A stretch of DNA of 64,000 nucleotides. Origin: Trebonia sp035294225 (GTDB taxonomy: Bacteria; Actinomycetota; Actinomycetes; Streptosporangiales; Streptosporangiaceae). The notes under the pieces were generated by a model that made no database searches, was not told the DNA's origin, and was given only the letters and a program-made list of their open reading frames with translations. Positions 25,554 to 33,610 of this stretch are shown one piece after another. The translations under genes were made by a program, and so were the position numbers. How positions within the stretch are numbered: position 1 is the stretch's first letter; each line of letters opens with the position of its first letter. The stretch is from positions 3,261 to 67,260 of the forward strand of contig DATGLH010000104.1 in the NCBI GenBank assembly GCA_035294225.1, in the 5' to 3' direction.

Positions 25554-26440
25554 AGCGGGAGGTTGTAGCCGCCGAACCAGTTGGCGCGCAGCCAGTTGAT
25601 CGCCGCCGTCCACGCCCCCGTGACCTCGAGGACGCCAACGATCACCAGCATGGCCCCCCCGATCCGGCTGACAAGCCGGGCGTTGCGCCGGAAGAAGCCG
25701 AGCACGTTCACCACGCGCTGGAAGGCCGCCGCCACGATCAGGAACGGGACGCCGAGGCCGAGCCCGTAGACGAACGCGAGGAACGCGCCGCGCGCGGCAG
25801 TGCCCGACGACGCGGAAAGCGCGAGCACGGCGGTCAGCGTCGGGCCGATGCACGGCGACCAGCCGATGCCGAACATCGCGCCGAGCAGCGGCGCGCCGGC
25901 CAGCCCGGCCCGGGGCCGGGCGGACGGGCGGAAGACCCGGCCGGCGAAGGAGAACCGGTCGAACGCGCCCGCGAACATCAGCCCGAGCAGGATCGTGATC
26001 CCGCCGAGGACCCGGGTGAGCGCCGTATCGTGCGCGCTGAACAGCTGGCCGAGCCCTCCGATGGCAAGGCCGTAGCAGGCGAAGACGAGCGAGAACCCGA
26101 AGACGAACAGCGCCGCCCCGGCCACGGCCCGGCCCTTGGCGGGCGCGGCCGTCCCGGCAGCCGCCGCCCGGGTCCGGGTGGTGACCGCGCCGCCGTCGCC
26201 GCCCGCGGCCCCGGCCGCCGCCAGCAGCCCGGTCCCCGCCCCCGCCGCGGCGGCGTCCCCGGCGGCCGCGCCCGCGCCCGTCCTGCCCGCTCCCGCGCCG
26301 GACATCCCGGTGATGTAGGACAGGTACCCGGGGACGAGCGGCAGGCAGCACGGCGACAGGAACGTCACGGCGCCCGCCGCGGCGGCGACCGGTATCGCCA
26401 GGACCAGCGGACCGGAGGAGACCAGGCTCTCGACGCTCAC
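25550..26440 (-). CDS. ccdA: Cytochrome c biogenesis protein CcdA
   Basis: 296-residue membrane protein that passes reducing power across the membrane for cytochrome c maturation or extracytoplasmic thiol reduction. TM1 has FLSPCCLPLVPGYLSYITG (quoted FLSPCCLPLVPG), and the equivalent helix of the second half has GWSPCIGPTLT, giving the redox cysteine pair. About 55 residues of Ala/Gly/Thr low-complexity sequence (residues 48-100) interrupt the first loop, which is unusual. GTG 26440 overlaps the stop of a 13-codon upstream frame. The usual partners ResB, CcsA and TlpA are not adjacent. Confidence 0.92.
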   Translation of the reverse strand: MSVESLVSSGPLVLAIPVAAAAGAVTFLSPCCLPLVPGYLSYITGMSGAGAGRTGAGAAAGDAAAAGAGTGLLAAAGAAGGDGGAVTTRTRAAAAGTAAPAKGRAVAGAALFVFGFSLVFACYGLAIGGLGQLFSAHDTALTRVLGGITILLGLMFAGAFDRFSFAGRVFRPSARPRAGLAGAPLLGAMFGIGWSPCIGPTLTAVLALSASSGTAARGAFLAFVYGLGLGVPFLIVAAAFQRVVNVLGFFRRNARLVSRIGGAMLVIVGVLEVTGAWTAAINWLRANWFGGYNLPL

Positions 26441-26478
26441 GGGGCGGCGCCGGCCTTCGGTTCGGTCAGCGTTGACAT
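26437..26478 (-). CDS. Possible 13-codon upstream frame coupled to ccdA
   Basis: ATG at 26478 opens MSTLTEPKAGAAP and stops in a GTGA overlap with the ccdA start. It could couple translation to ccdA or be the remnant of an upstream partner gene. No ribosome site is clear and conservation cannot be judged, so it may be fortuitous. Confidence 0.3.
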   Translation of the reverse strand: MSTLTEPKAGAAP

Positions 26479-26548
26479 GCAACCAAGTATGACCGACAAC
26501 CCGTGGTGCCCGCCGTGGCCCCGCCCGCTAGCCGATATCGTTACCGGT

Positions 26549-27970
26549 GTGAATCAGGTCGCCGTCAAGTCCCCAGGAACCCGGCTCGTCACGGCCGGCG
26601 CCATCGCCTTCCTCGCCGTCGTCGCGAGCTGGGTGGTCTACGCAGTGATCAGCGGCAAGAACGGGGCACTCGACGAGGTGGACCTGACGGTGTACCGGGA
26701 CGGCGGCCTGATCGTCCGGCACGTCCGCCCGTACTTCGACCCGCACGCGGCCGATCCGCTGTACGACTGGGGCGGCTACAGCTCGCTGGCACTGAAGTTC
26801 ACCTACACGCCGTTCGCCGCGGTCGCGTTCGCGCTGATCTCGTTCCTCCCGTGGACGCCGCTGTGGGTGGCCTCGGTCGTGGTGAACATCGCGGCGCTGG
26901 TGGCGGCCCTGTGGTTCACCTTCGGCGGCCTCGGCTACGCCAGCCGCCGGGTGCGGCTCGGCGCGACGCTGGTCGCCGCCGCCGTCACCTTCTGGCTACA
27001 GCCGGTGGTGCGGACCATCTACCTGGGCCAGGTCAACCTCATCTTGATGGCGGCGATCATGTGGGACCTGTGCCAGCCTGATAACAGCAAGGGGCGGGTC
27101 CGCTGGTGGAAGGGCCTGGCGACCGGCGTGGCCGCCGGGATCAAGCTCACCCCGCTGATCTTCGTCCCGTACCTGCTGCTCACGCGGAAGTTCCGCCAGG
27201 CGGCGGCGACCGTGGCCGGCTTCCTCGCGACCATAGGCGTCGGTTTCGTGATCTTGCCGAACGACTCGTCCAAGTGGTGGCTGCACGGGCTGATCATGTC
27301 CGACGGCAGCCGGACCGGCTTCATCGGCTGGGCCGGGAACCAGTCGCTGCGCGCGATCGTCACCAGGTTCAGCGGGAGCGTCGCGGCGGGCCAGGCCCCG
27401 TGGATCGCGGTCTCCGCGGTCGCGCTCGTACTCGGCATGGCGGCCGCCGTCCTGCTCGACCGGGCCGGCTACCCGGTGCCCGCCCTCCTGGCGACCGCGC
27501 TGACCGGGCTGCTCATCTCGCCGATCAGCTGGGACCACCACTGGGTCTGGGTCGCGCCCGCCGTCGCGGTGACCGGGCACTACGCGATCCGCGCCTGGCG
27601 GGCCGCGCGCGACGGCGCCGGCAGGCGGCGCGCCCGCTGGCTCGCCGCGCTCGCCGCGATCATGATCTTCATCTACGCGGCATGGCCGGACGCGCTGTGG
27701 GAGCACGAGCGTAACCTCGGCAAGTTCTCGCTCGGCTTCCTCTGGGCGCAGAAGAACACCAACCCGATCCTGTTCAGCAAGTACGGCGACCAGCCGTGGT
27801 TCGTCGAGTACCACTGGCACGGCTTCCAGCTGCTGTGGGGCAACGCCTACATCCTCGGCGGCCTGTTCCTGCTCGCGGTCCTGCTCGGCCTCGCGCTCAG
27901 CCTCCGCGGGGCAGGCCACGTGCCCGCCTCCGAACCGTCGTCCGTGCGCACCTCGGTCCCGGCGTCCTAG
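26549..27970 (+). CDS. GT87-family (DUF2029) polyprenol-dependent mannosyltransferase
   Basis: 473-residue polytopic membrane glycosyltransferase of the C family, with around ten helices. Residues 40-60 carry DLTVYRDGG with the catalytic-loop aspartate position typical of these enzymes, followed by FTYTPFAAVAFALIS, LGQVNLILMAAIMWDL and GIKLTPLIFVPYLLL, the GT87 hallmark. PISWDHHWVW with paired His is also characteristic. It likely transfers mannose from polyprenyl phosphate to a lipoglycan or arabinan precursor on the outer face. The GTG 26549 start lacks an obvious ribosome site. It is divergent from ccdA and stands alone. Confidence 0.9.
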   Translation: MNQVAVKSPGTRLVTAGAIAFLAVVASWVVYAVISGKNGALDEVDLTVYRDGGLIVRHVRPYFDPHAADPLYDWGGYSSLALKFTYTPFAAVAFALISFLPWTPLWVASVVVNIAALVAALWFTFGGLGYASRRVRLGATLVAAAVTFWLQPVVRTIYLGQVNLILMAAIMWDLCQPDNSKGRVRWWKGLATGVAAGIKLTPLIFVPYLLLTRKFRQAAATVAGFLATIGVGFVILPNDSSKWWLHGLIMSDGSRTGFIGWAGNQSLRAIVTRFSGSVAAGQAPWIAVSAVALVLGMAAAVLLDRAGYPVPALLATALTGLLISPISWDHHWVWVAPAVAVTGHYAIRAWRAARDGAGRRRARWLAALAAIMIFIYAAWPDALWEHERNLGKFSLGFLWAQKNTNPILFSKYGDQPWFVEYHWHGFQLLWGNAYILGGLFLLAVLLGLALSLRGAGHVPASEPSSVRTSVPAS

Positions 27971-28084
27971 CCGGCCGGCCACGCCGCGCCCCAACGTCAC
28001 TTCGCTCACTTTTCGTACCGACATTCCGGGCATTCCGGACGCCAAAGTGGTCGTAAGGTGTGCGAAGCAGAAAATAAGTGAAAT

Positions 28085-28155
28085 CAGTCATCCGGCGTGA
28101 CGAGATATGTCACGTCCCGCCGGGCCCCGGCCGGCCCGGGCCGGGCCGGCCGGAA
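28085..28155. other. Structured intergenic DNA before fadA
   Basis: The gap 27971-28247 contains GTGAC-gagatat-GTCAC (28098-28114) and then a run of nested GGCC/CCGG inverted repeats to 28153 that can form a strong GC stem after the GT87 gene. No coding sequence is seen. Confidence 0.4.
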
Positions 28156-28196
28156 AGCTCCCCGGTTTTCCCCGCGAGGGGTGTCGCCCTGAAGGT

Positions 28197-28208
28197 TACT
28201 GGCGAGTA
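28197..28208. promoter_or_regulatory. Palindrome upstream of fadAB
   Basis: TACT-GGCG-AGTA, 40 bp upstream of fadA, is an inverted repeat with a TTACTGGCGAGTAG context. A TetR-type fatty-acid regulator site is plausible but unproven. Confidence 0.4.
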
Positions 28209-28247
28209 GCATAGGGCTGGCAGGCGTGACCGATGAAGGAGCAGCCG

Positions 28248-29429
28248 ATGCGCGCACGCGATGTGGTCTTCGTCGACGGCGTCCGGACGCCGTTCGGCAA
28301 GTCCGGCCCGGCAGGCATCTACGCCGGGACCAGGGCGGACGACATGGTGGTCCGGGTGATCAGGGAACTGCTGCGGCGGAACCCGAACCTGCCGCCGGAG
28401 CGCGTCGGCGAGGTCGCGATCGCCGCCACCACGCAGATCGGCGACCAGGGGCTGACGATCGGGCGCAGCGCCGCGATCCTCGCGGGCCTGCCGGCGACCG
28501 TGCCCGGCTTGGCGATCGACCGGATGTGCGCGGGCGCGATGACCGCGGTCACCACGGTGGCCGGCGAGGTCGCGCTCGGCGCCGCCGACGTCGCGATCGC
28601 TGGCGGCGTCGAGCACATGGGCCGCCACCCGATGGGGGAGGGCGTCGACCCCAACCCCCGGTTCATCTCCGAGCGCATCGTCGACACCTCCGCGCTGTCC
28701 ATGGGCGCGACGGCGGAGAACCTGCACGACCGGTTCCCGGCGATCACCAGGGAGCGCGCCGACGCCTACGCCGCGGCCAGCCAGCGCAAGCTCGCGCAGG
28801 CCTACGCCGACGGCAAGATCCAGCCCGACCTGGTGCCGGTGGCCGTCAGGACCGCCGAACTCGGCTGGGGCCTGGCCACCAGGGACGAGCCGCCGCGCCC
28901 GGACACGACGGCGGAGGTCCTGAAGAACCTGAAGACGCCGTTCCGTCCGCACGGGCGGGTGACCGCCGGCAACTCCTCCGGCATCAACGACGGCGCGACC
29001 GGCTGCGTCATCGCCGCCGAAGAGGTCGCCGCCGAGCTGGGCCTGCCCGCGAAGATGCGCCTGGTCGACTTCTCCTTCGCGGGCGTCGAGCCCGAGGTGA
29101 TGGGCATCGGCCCCATTCCCGCGACCGAGAAACTGCTCGCCCGCAACGACCTCACCATGGACGACATCGGCCTTATCGAGATCAACGAGGCGTTCGCGGT
29201 GCAGGTGCTCGCGTTCCTCGACCACTTCAAGATCGCCGACGACGACCCGCGGGTGAACCCGTGGGGCGGCGCGATCGCCGTCGGGCACCCGCTCGCCTCC
29301 TCCGGTGTCCGGCTGATGATCCAGCTAGCGCGGCAGTTCGCCGAGCACCCCGAGGCGCGTTACGGGCTGACGACGATGTGCGTGGGCCTGGGCATGGGCG
29401 GCACGGTGCTCTGGGAGAGGGTGCTCTGA
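28248..29429 (+). CDS. fadA: Acetyl-CoA acetyltransferase / 3-ketoacyl-CoA thiolase (FadA-type)
   Basis: 393-residue thiolase that cleaves 3-ketoacyl-CoA to acetyl-CoA and a shortened acyl-CoA. Catalytic Cys94 lies in IDRMCAGAMTA; the C-terminal half has EINEAFAVQVLAF, GGAIAVGHPLASSG with the base histidine, and CVGLGMGG with the second cysteine. ATG 28248 has GAAGGAG six bases upstream, preferred over ATG 28233. It precedes fadB with no gap (stop and ATG abut), forming a complete beta-oxidation pair. Confidence 0.95.
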   Translation: MRARDVVFVDGVRTPFGKSGPAGIYAGTRADDMVVRVIRELLRRNPNLPPERVGEVAIAATTQIGDQGLTIGRSAAILAGLPATVPGLAIDRMCAGAMTAVTTVAGEVALGAADVAIAGGVEHMGRHPMGEGVDPNPRFISERIVDTSALSMGATAENLHDRFPAITRERADAYAAASQRKLAQAYADGKIQPDLVPVAVRTAELGWGLATRDEPPRPDTTAEVLKNLKTPFRPHGRVTAGNSSGINDGATGCVIAAEEVAAELGLPAKMRLVDFSFAGVEPEVMGIGPIPATEKLLARNDLTMDDIGLIEINEAFAVQVLAFLDHFKIADDDPRVNPWGGAIAVGHPLASSGVRLMIQLARQFAEHPEARYGLTTMCVGLGMGGTVLWERVL

Positions 29430-31604
29430 ATGACAGATATCCCGAACGCAGGCGGCGCTTCGCGGACAGGGCCGGGTTCCCCGCCCGCCGGGCGGGGCCC
29501 GGCAGGCGGGGGGCTCGGGGAGGTCGTTCCCCCGGACTGGCAGATCCCGGACGAGGTGGTGACCCGCGCCATCGTGCGTGACGTCGACCTGGGCCCCGGC
29601 GCGGGCACGATGGCGCTGATCACGCTGGACAACGGGCACGACCACACCAAGCCGAACACGTTCGGCGTCCGCGGCCTGCTGTCGCTGAACGAGGCTCTCG
29701 ACGCGGTCGCGCCGCGGGCCGGGCGCGGTGAGATCGCCGCCGTCGGCGTGACCGGCAAGCCGTTCATCCTCGGCGCCGGCGCCGACCTGGACGGGGCGGC
29801 GCTCGTCGGCACCAGGGAGAGGGCGCTGGGAATCGGGCGGCTGGGGCACGCGGTGTTCCGGCGGCTGGGTGAGCTGGGCGTGCCGTCGTTCGGGTTCATC
29901 AACGGCGTGGCGCTCGGCGGCGGCCTCGAGGTCGCGCTGCACTGCACCTACCGGACGGTCTCCTCCGGCGCGGCGATGATCGCGCTGCCCGAGTGCTTCC
30001 TCGGGCTGGTGCCCGGCTGGGGCGGCACCTACCTGCTGCCGCGGCTGATCGGGCCTGCCCAGGCGCTGAAAGTGATCATCGAGAACCCGCTGTCGCAGAA
30101 CAAGATGCTGCGCGGCCCCGAGGCGTTCTCGCTCGGGATCGCGGACGCGATGTTCTCCCCGGCCGATTTCCTCGAGGAGTCGCTGCGCTGGGCGGCCGGG
30201 GTGCTGTCCGGGGCCGTGACGGTGCCGCGGCCCGCGCTGGCCCCGCAGCGGGAATGGGACGCCGCGGTGGCGGCCGCCCGGCTCTTCGCCGACGGCAAGA
30301 CCCGCGGCGCGGCGCCCGCGCCGTACCGGGCGCTGGAGCTCGTGGCCGCGGCTCGGACGCGGAGCCGCGACGAGGGGTTCGCGGCCGAGGACGAGGCCCT
30401 CGCGGACCTGCTGCTCAGCGACGAACTGCGCGCCGGGCTGTACGCGTTCGACCTGGTTAACAAGCGGGCCAAGCGGCCCGCCGGGGCGCCGGACCGCTCC
30501 CTGGCCCGGCCGGTGACCAAGGTGGGCATCGTCGGCGCGGGCCTGATGGCGGCGCAGATCGCGCTGCTGTTCGCGCGGCGGATGCAGGTCCCCGTGGTGA
30601 TGACCGACCTGGACCAGGCGCGGGTGGACTCCGGGGTGGCGTACGTGCACGCGGAGATCGACAAGCTGCTGGCGCGCGGGCGGCTGTCGGCGGACGCGGC
30701 GAACCGGCAGAAGGCCCTGGTCACCGGTTCGGTGTCGAAAGACGGGTTCGCGGACGCGGATTTCGTCATCGAGGCGGTCTACGAGGAGCTGGCCGTCAAG
30801 CGGCAGGTGCTCGCCGAAGCCGAAGCCGTCGTCCGGCCGGAGGCCGTGCTCGCCACGAACACCTCGTCGCTGTCGGTCACCGCGATGGCCGACGCTCTCG
30901 CGCACCCGTCGCGGGTGGTGGGATTCCACTTCTTCAACCCCGTCGCGGTGCTGCCGCTGATCGAGGTCTCCCGGGGGGCACGGACCGATGACGCGACCGT
31001 CGCGACCGCCCTCGCCGTCGGGCGGGCGCTGAAGAAGAACTGCGTGATCGTCGCCGACCGGCCGGCGTTCGTGGTGAACCGGCTGCTCACCCGGTTCCTC
31101 GGCGAGATCACCCGGGCGGTGGACGAGGGCACCCCGCTGCAGGTCGCCGAACACGCCGCCGACCCCCTCGGCCTGCCCATGACACCGTTCCTGCTCCTTC
31201 AGCTGGTCGGCCCGGCGGTCGCGCTGCACGTCGCGCAGACCCTGGCCGCGGCGTTCCCGGACCGGTTCACCGTCTCGCCGAAGCTGCGCGCGCTCGTGGA
31301 GGCGGGCAAGACCTCGCTCTACCGGCCGGACCTCACCCTCGACCCGGACGCCGCGGCGCTGCTGGCCGGCGGGGACCACCCGTCCACCGGGCCGGAGGTG
31401 CTGGCACGGTCGCTGGAGGGCCTGGCACAGGAAATCCGGATCATGCTCGATGAGGGCGTCGTCGCCGCGCCGGAGGACATCGACCTGTGCATGATCCTGG
31501 GCGCGGGCTGGCCGTTCCACCTCGGCGGCATCACGCCGTACCTGGACCGCACGGGCATCGCGGCGAAAGTGACCGGGTCCCCCTTCCGGGCTGGGAGCAG
31601 CTAG
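29430..31604 (+). CDS. fadB: FadB-type fatty acid oxidation multifunctional protein
   Basis: 724-residue fusion of enoyl-CoA hydratase (residues about 45-240) and 3-hydroxyacyl-CoA dehydrogenase (about 350-720). The crotonase part shows FILGAGADLDG and NGVALGGGLEVALH for the oxyanion hole, and ALPECFLGLVPGWGG, whose glutamate is catalytic. The dehydrogenase part begins VGIVGAGLMAAQIALLFARR (NAD site) and has VVGFHFFNPVAVLPLIE with the catalytic His. The ATG abuts the fadA stop. A Pro/Gly-rich N-terminal extension of about 35 residues is unusual. Works with FadA in two-step hydration/oxidation and thiolysis. Confidence 0.95.
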   Translation: MTDIPNAGGASRTGPGSPPAGRGPAGGGLGEVVPPDWQIPDEVVTRAIVRDVDLGPGAGTMALITLDNGHDHTKPNTFGVRGLLSLNEALDAVAPRAGRGEIAAVGVTGKPFILGAGADLDGAALVGTRERALGIGRLGHAVFRRLGELGVPSFGFINGVALGGGLEVALHCTYRTVSSGAAMIALPECFLGLVPGWGGTYLLPRLIGPAQALKVIIENPLSQNKMLRGPEAFSLGIADAMFSPADFLEESLRWAAGVLSGAVTVPRPALAPQREWDAAVAAARLFADGKTRGAAPAPYRALELVAAARTRSRDEGFAAEDEALADLLLSDELRAGLYAFDLVNKRAKRPAGAPDRSLARPVTKVGIVGAGLMAAQIALLFARRMQVPVVMTDLDQARVDSGVAYVHAEIDKLLARGRLSADAANRQKALVTGSVSKDGFADADFVIEAVYEELAVKRQVLAEAEAVVRPEAVLATNTSSLSVTAMADALAHPSRVVGFHFFNPVAVLPLIEVSRGARTDDATVATALAVGRALKKNCVIVADRPAFVVNRLLTRFLGEITRAVDEGTPLQVAEHAADPLGLPMTPFLLLQLVGPAVALHVAQTLAAAFPDRFTVSPKLRALVEAGKTSLYRPDLTLDPDAAALLAGGDHPSTGPEVLARSLEGLAQEIRIMLDEGVVAAPEDIDLCMILGAGWPFHLGGITPYLDRTGIAAKVTGSPFRAGSS

Positions 31605-31659
31605 GATGTGAGCCGGCGAATGACGCCTACGCGATTCAGCGGCAAGGGGTTGGCCTGCG

Positions 31660-32478
31660 GTGACGGACGAGTGGCTGCGATCGGCGGCTCGCCCGGTCAG
31701 GCTTGCCCGTATCGACACCACAGTGCCCAATGTGGCGAGAGTATGGAACTACCTGGTCGGCGGCCGGGATAACTTCGAGGCCGACCGCCAGGCCGCGCGG
31801 CAGCTGGTGGACGCCGCGCCGGTGATGGCGGACATCGGGCACGCGTCGCGGGCTTTCCTGCGCCGCCTGGTCAGGTACCTGGCCGCCGAGGCCGGCATCC
31901 GGCAGTTCCTGGACATCGGCACCGGCATACCGACCGCGGGCAACACGCACGAGGTCGCGCAGTCGGTCGCCCCGGAGTGCCGGACCGTCTACGTGGACAA
32001 CGACCCGGTGGTGCTCGCGCACGCCCGCGCGCTGCTGCGCTCGGCGCCGGAAGGCGTCACCAGCTATATCGACGCGGACGCCCGCGATCCCGGCAAGATC
32101 ATCGCGGCGGCCCAGGATACCCTCGACCTCGGGCAGCCGGTCGCGATCGTGATGATCGGCATCCTGAACTACATCGAGGGCACCCGCGAGGTCGGCTCGA
32201 TCCTGGACACGCTGCTGGAGGCGGTGCCGCCGGGCAGCTACCTCGCGCTCATGCAGCCGGCCGCGGACGAGAGCCTGCTGGCGGCCCAGCGGCGATGGAA
32301 CCAGGTCTCCCCGGTACCGATGTGGCTGCGGACCAGGGAGGAGGTCGCCGGCTGGCTCGATGGCCTGGAACTCGTCGAACCCGGTATCGTTGACGTGGAC
32401 AAATGGCGCCCGGCCGACGGTGACCCGGTGTATCCCGACGGGATGCCGCTGCATGGCGCGGTGGCACGCAAGCCGTAA
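31660..32478 (+). CDS. SAM-dependent methyltransferase, DUF574 family, paralogue 2
   Basis: 272-residue DUF574 methyltransferase. It keeps the family start DTTVPNVARVWNYLVGGRDNF (quoted VARVWNYLVGG), motif I FLDIGTGIPTAGNTHEVAQ (quoted FLDIGTGIPT) and VYVDNDPVVLAHARALL. GTG 31660 follows AAGGGG. It is the first of two tandem paralogues separated by 20 bp and is closer in sequence to its neighbour than to the copy at 19.9 kb, indicating local duplication. Substrate unknown. Confidence 0.92.
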   Translation: MTDEWLRSAARPVRLARIDTTVPNVARVWNYLVGGRDNFEADRQAARQLVDAAPVMADIGHASRAFLRRLVRYLAAEAGIRQFLDIGTGIPTAGNTHEVAQSVAPECRTVYVDNDPVVLAHARALLRSAPEGVTSYIDADARDPGKIIAAAQDTLDLGQPVAIVMIGILNYIEGTREVGSILDTLLEAVPPGSYLALMQPAADESLLAAQRRWNQVSPVPMWLRTREEVAGWLDGLELVEPGIVDVDKWRPADGDPVYPDGMPLHGAVARKP

Positions 32479-32498
32479 CCGGGGGGAGAGATGTTCTG

Positions 32499-33323
32499 GT
32501 GGGAGCTGACTGGCGGCAGGACGCCACGCGCCGGGCGAAGGCGGCGCTCATCGATACCAGCGTGCCGAGCCTGGCCCGGGTCGGTGACTACCTGTACGGC
32601 GGGCCGAACAACTTCGAGGCGGACCGCCGGACCGCACGGGCCCTGGTCGCGGCGGCGCCCGCCGTCGGCGCGATCGCGGCCGCGGCGCGCGCCTTCCGCC
32701 AGCGCGTGGTGCGCTACCTGGCCGCCGAGGCCGGCATCCGGCAGTTCCTCGACATCGGCGCCAGCCTGGTCGTAGCGGGCAACACCCACGAGGTCGCGCA
32801 GTCGGTCGCCCCGGAGTGCCGGATCGTCTACGTGGACAGCGACCCGATGGTGCTGGCGCACGCCCGCGCGCTGATGAAGCCCGCCCCCGGCGGCGCCATC
32901 GACTGCGTCGACGCGGACGTGCGCGACCCGGCCGCGATCGTGGCGGACGCGCGGGCGACGCTGGACTTCGCCCGGCCGGTCGCGATCATGCTCCTGTACA
33001 CGCTGGCCCGTATCGAGGACACCGCGGCCGCGGCCGGGGTCGTGTCGGCGCTGACGGCGGCGGTGCCGTCCGGCAGCCACGTCGCGATCTACCACGTGGC
33101 GAGCGACCTGGACCCGGCCATGCCGGCGGCGGCACGGCAGTGGAACCAGCTGTCCGGCCAGCCGGTCACGCTCCGCTCCCGCTCCGAGGTGGCCAGCCTG
33201 GTGACGGGCCTCGACCTGGTCCCGCCCGGTCTCGTCCCGGTCACCGAATGGCGCCCTGCCCCCGGCGATCCGCACTTCGAAGACGTAGTCCCGGTGCACG
33301 GCGTCGTAGCGAGAAAGCGCTGA
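32499..33323 (+). CDS. DUF574 methyltransferase paralogue 3 with altered SAM motif
   Basis: 274 residues, aligned end to end with the preceding paralogue. Motif I has changed from DIGTGIPT to DIGASLVV, losing the second glycine of the SAM loop; the acidic loop reads YVDSDP instead of YVDNDP, and motif IV LNYIE has become LARIE. The rest, including AGNTHEVAQSVAPECR, is almost unchanged. SAM binding may be weakened or lost, suggesting a pseudoenzyme or partner of the intact copy. GTG 32499 follows GGGGGGAGAG at 10-base spacing. Confidence 0.88.
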   Translation: MGADWRQDATRRAKAALIDTSVPSLARVGDYLYGGPNNFEADRRTARALVAAAPAVGAIAAAARAFRQRVVRYLAAEAGIRQFLDIGASLVVAGNTHEVAQSVAPECRIVYVDSDPMVLAHARALMKPAPGGAIDCVDADVRDPAAIVADARATLDFARPVAIMLLYTLARIEDTAAAAGVVSALTAAVPSGSHVAIYHVASDLDPAMPAAARQWNQLSGQPVTLRSRSEVASLVTGLDLVPPGLVPVTEWRPAPGDPHFEDVVPVHGVVARKR

Positions 33324-33610
33324 TTCACGGCCTCCGCCCCGCCGGCCCGCGCGGCCTGCCGGGCGGCACCCGAGCGGCTCAGGCGGCCGCGGACAGGCCC
33401 GAGGGCCGGACGCCAGCCGGCTCCCGGGCACGCCGCGGGCCCTGATGACCCGCGGCGACGGGCATCGACCGATATGCTCACCCTGGCCATGAGGACGCTG
33501 GCGCCCCTCCCGGGCAACGCCGGCACCGGGCCGGGGCCCGTCACAGCGCCGTGCCCGGCTGCTCTGCCGTTAGCACTGTCGGACCGTCAGCGACGCAGGA
33601 AGGCACCCCG

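Noticed and set aside
28248..31604. Thiolase and FadB as PaaJ and PaaF/H of phenylacetate degradation
   Set aside because: They form a generic fadAB pair with FadB domain order, lie 7 kb from paaABCDE across unrelated genes, and lack a PaaR-type site upstream.
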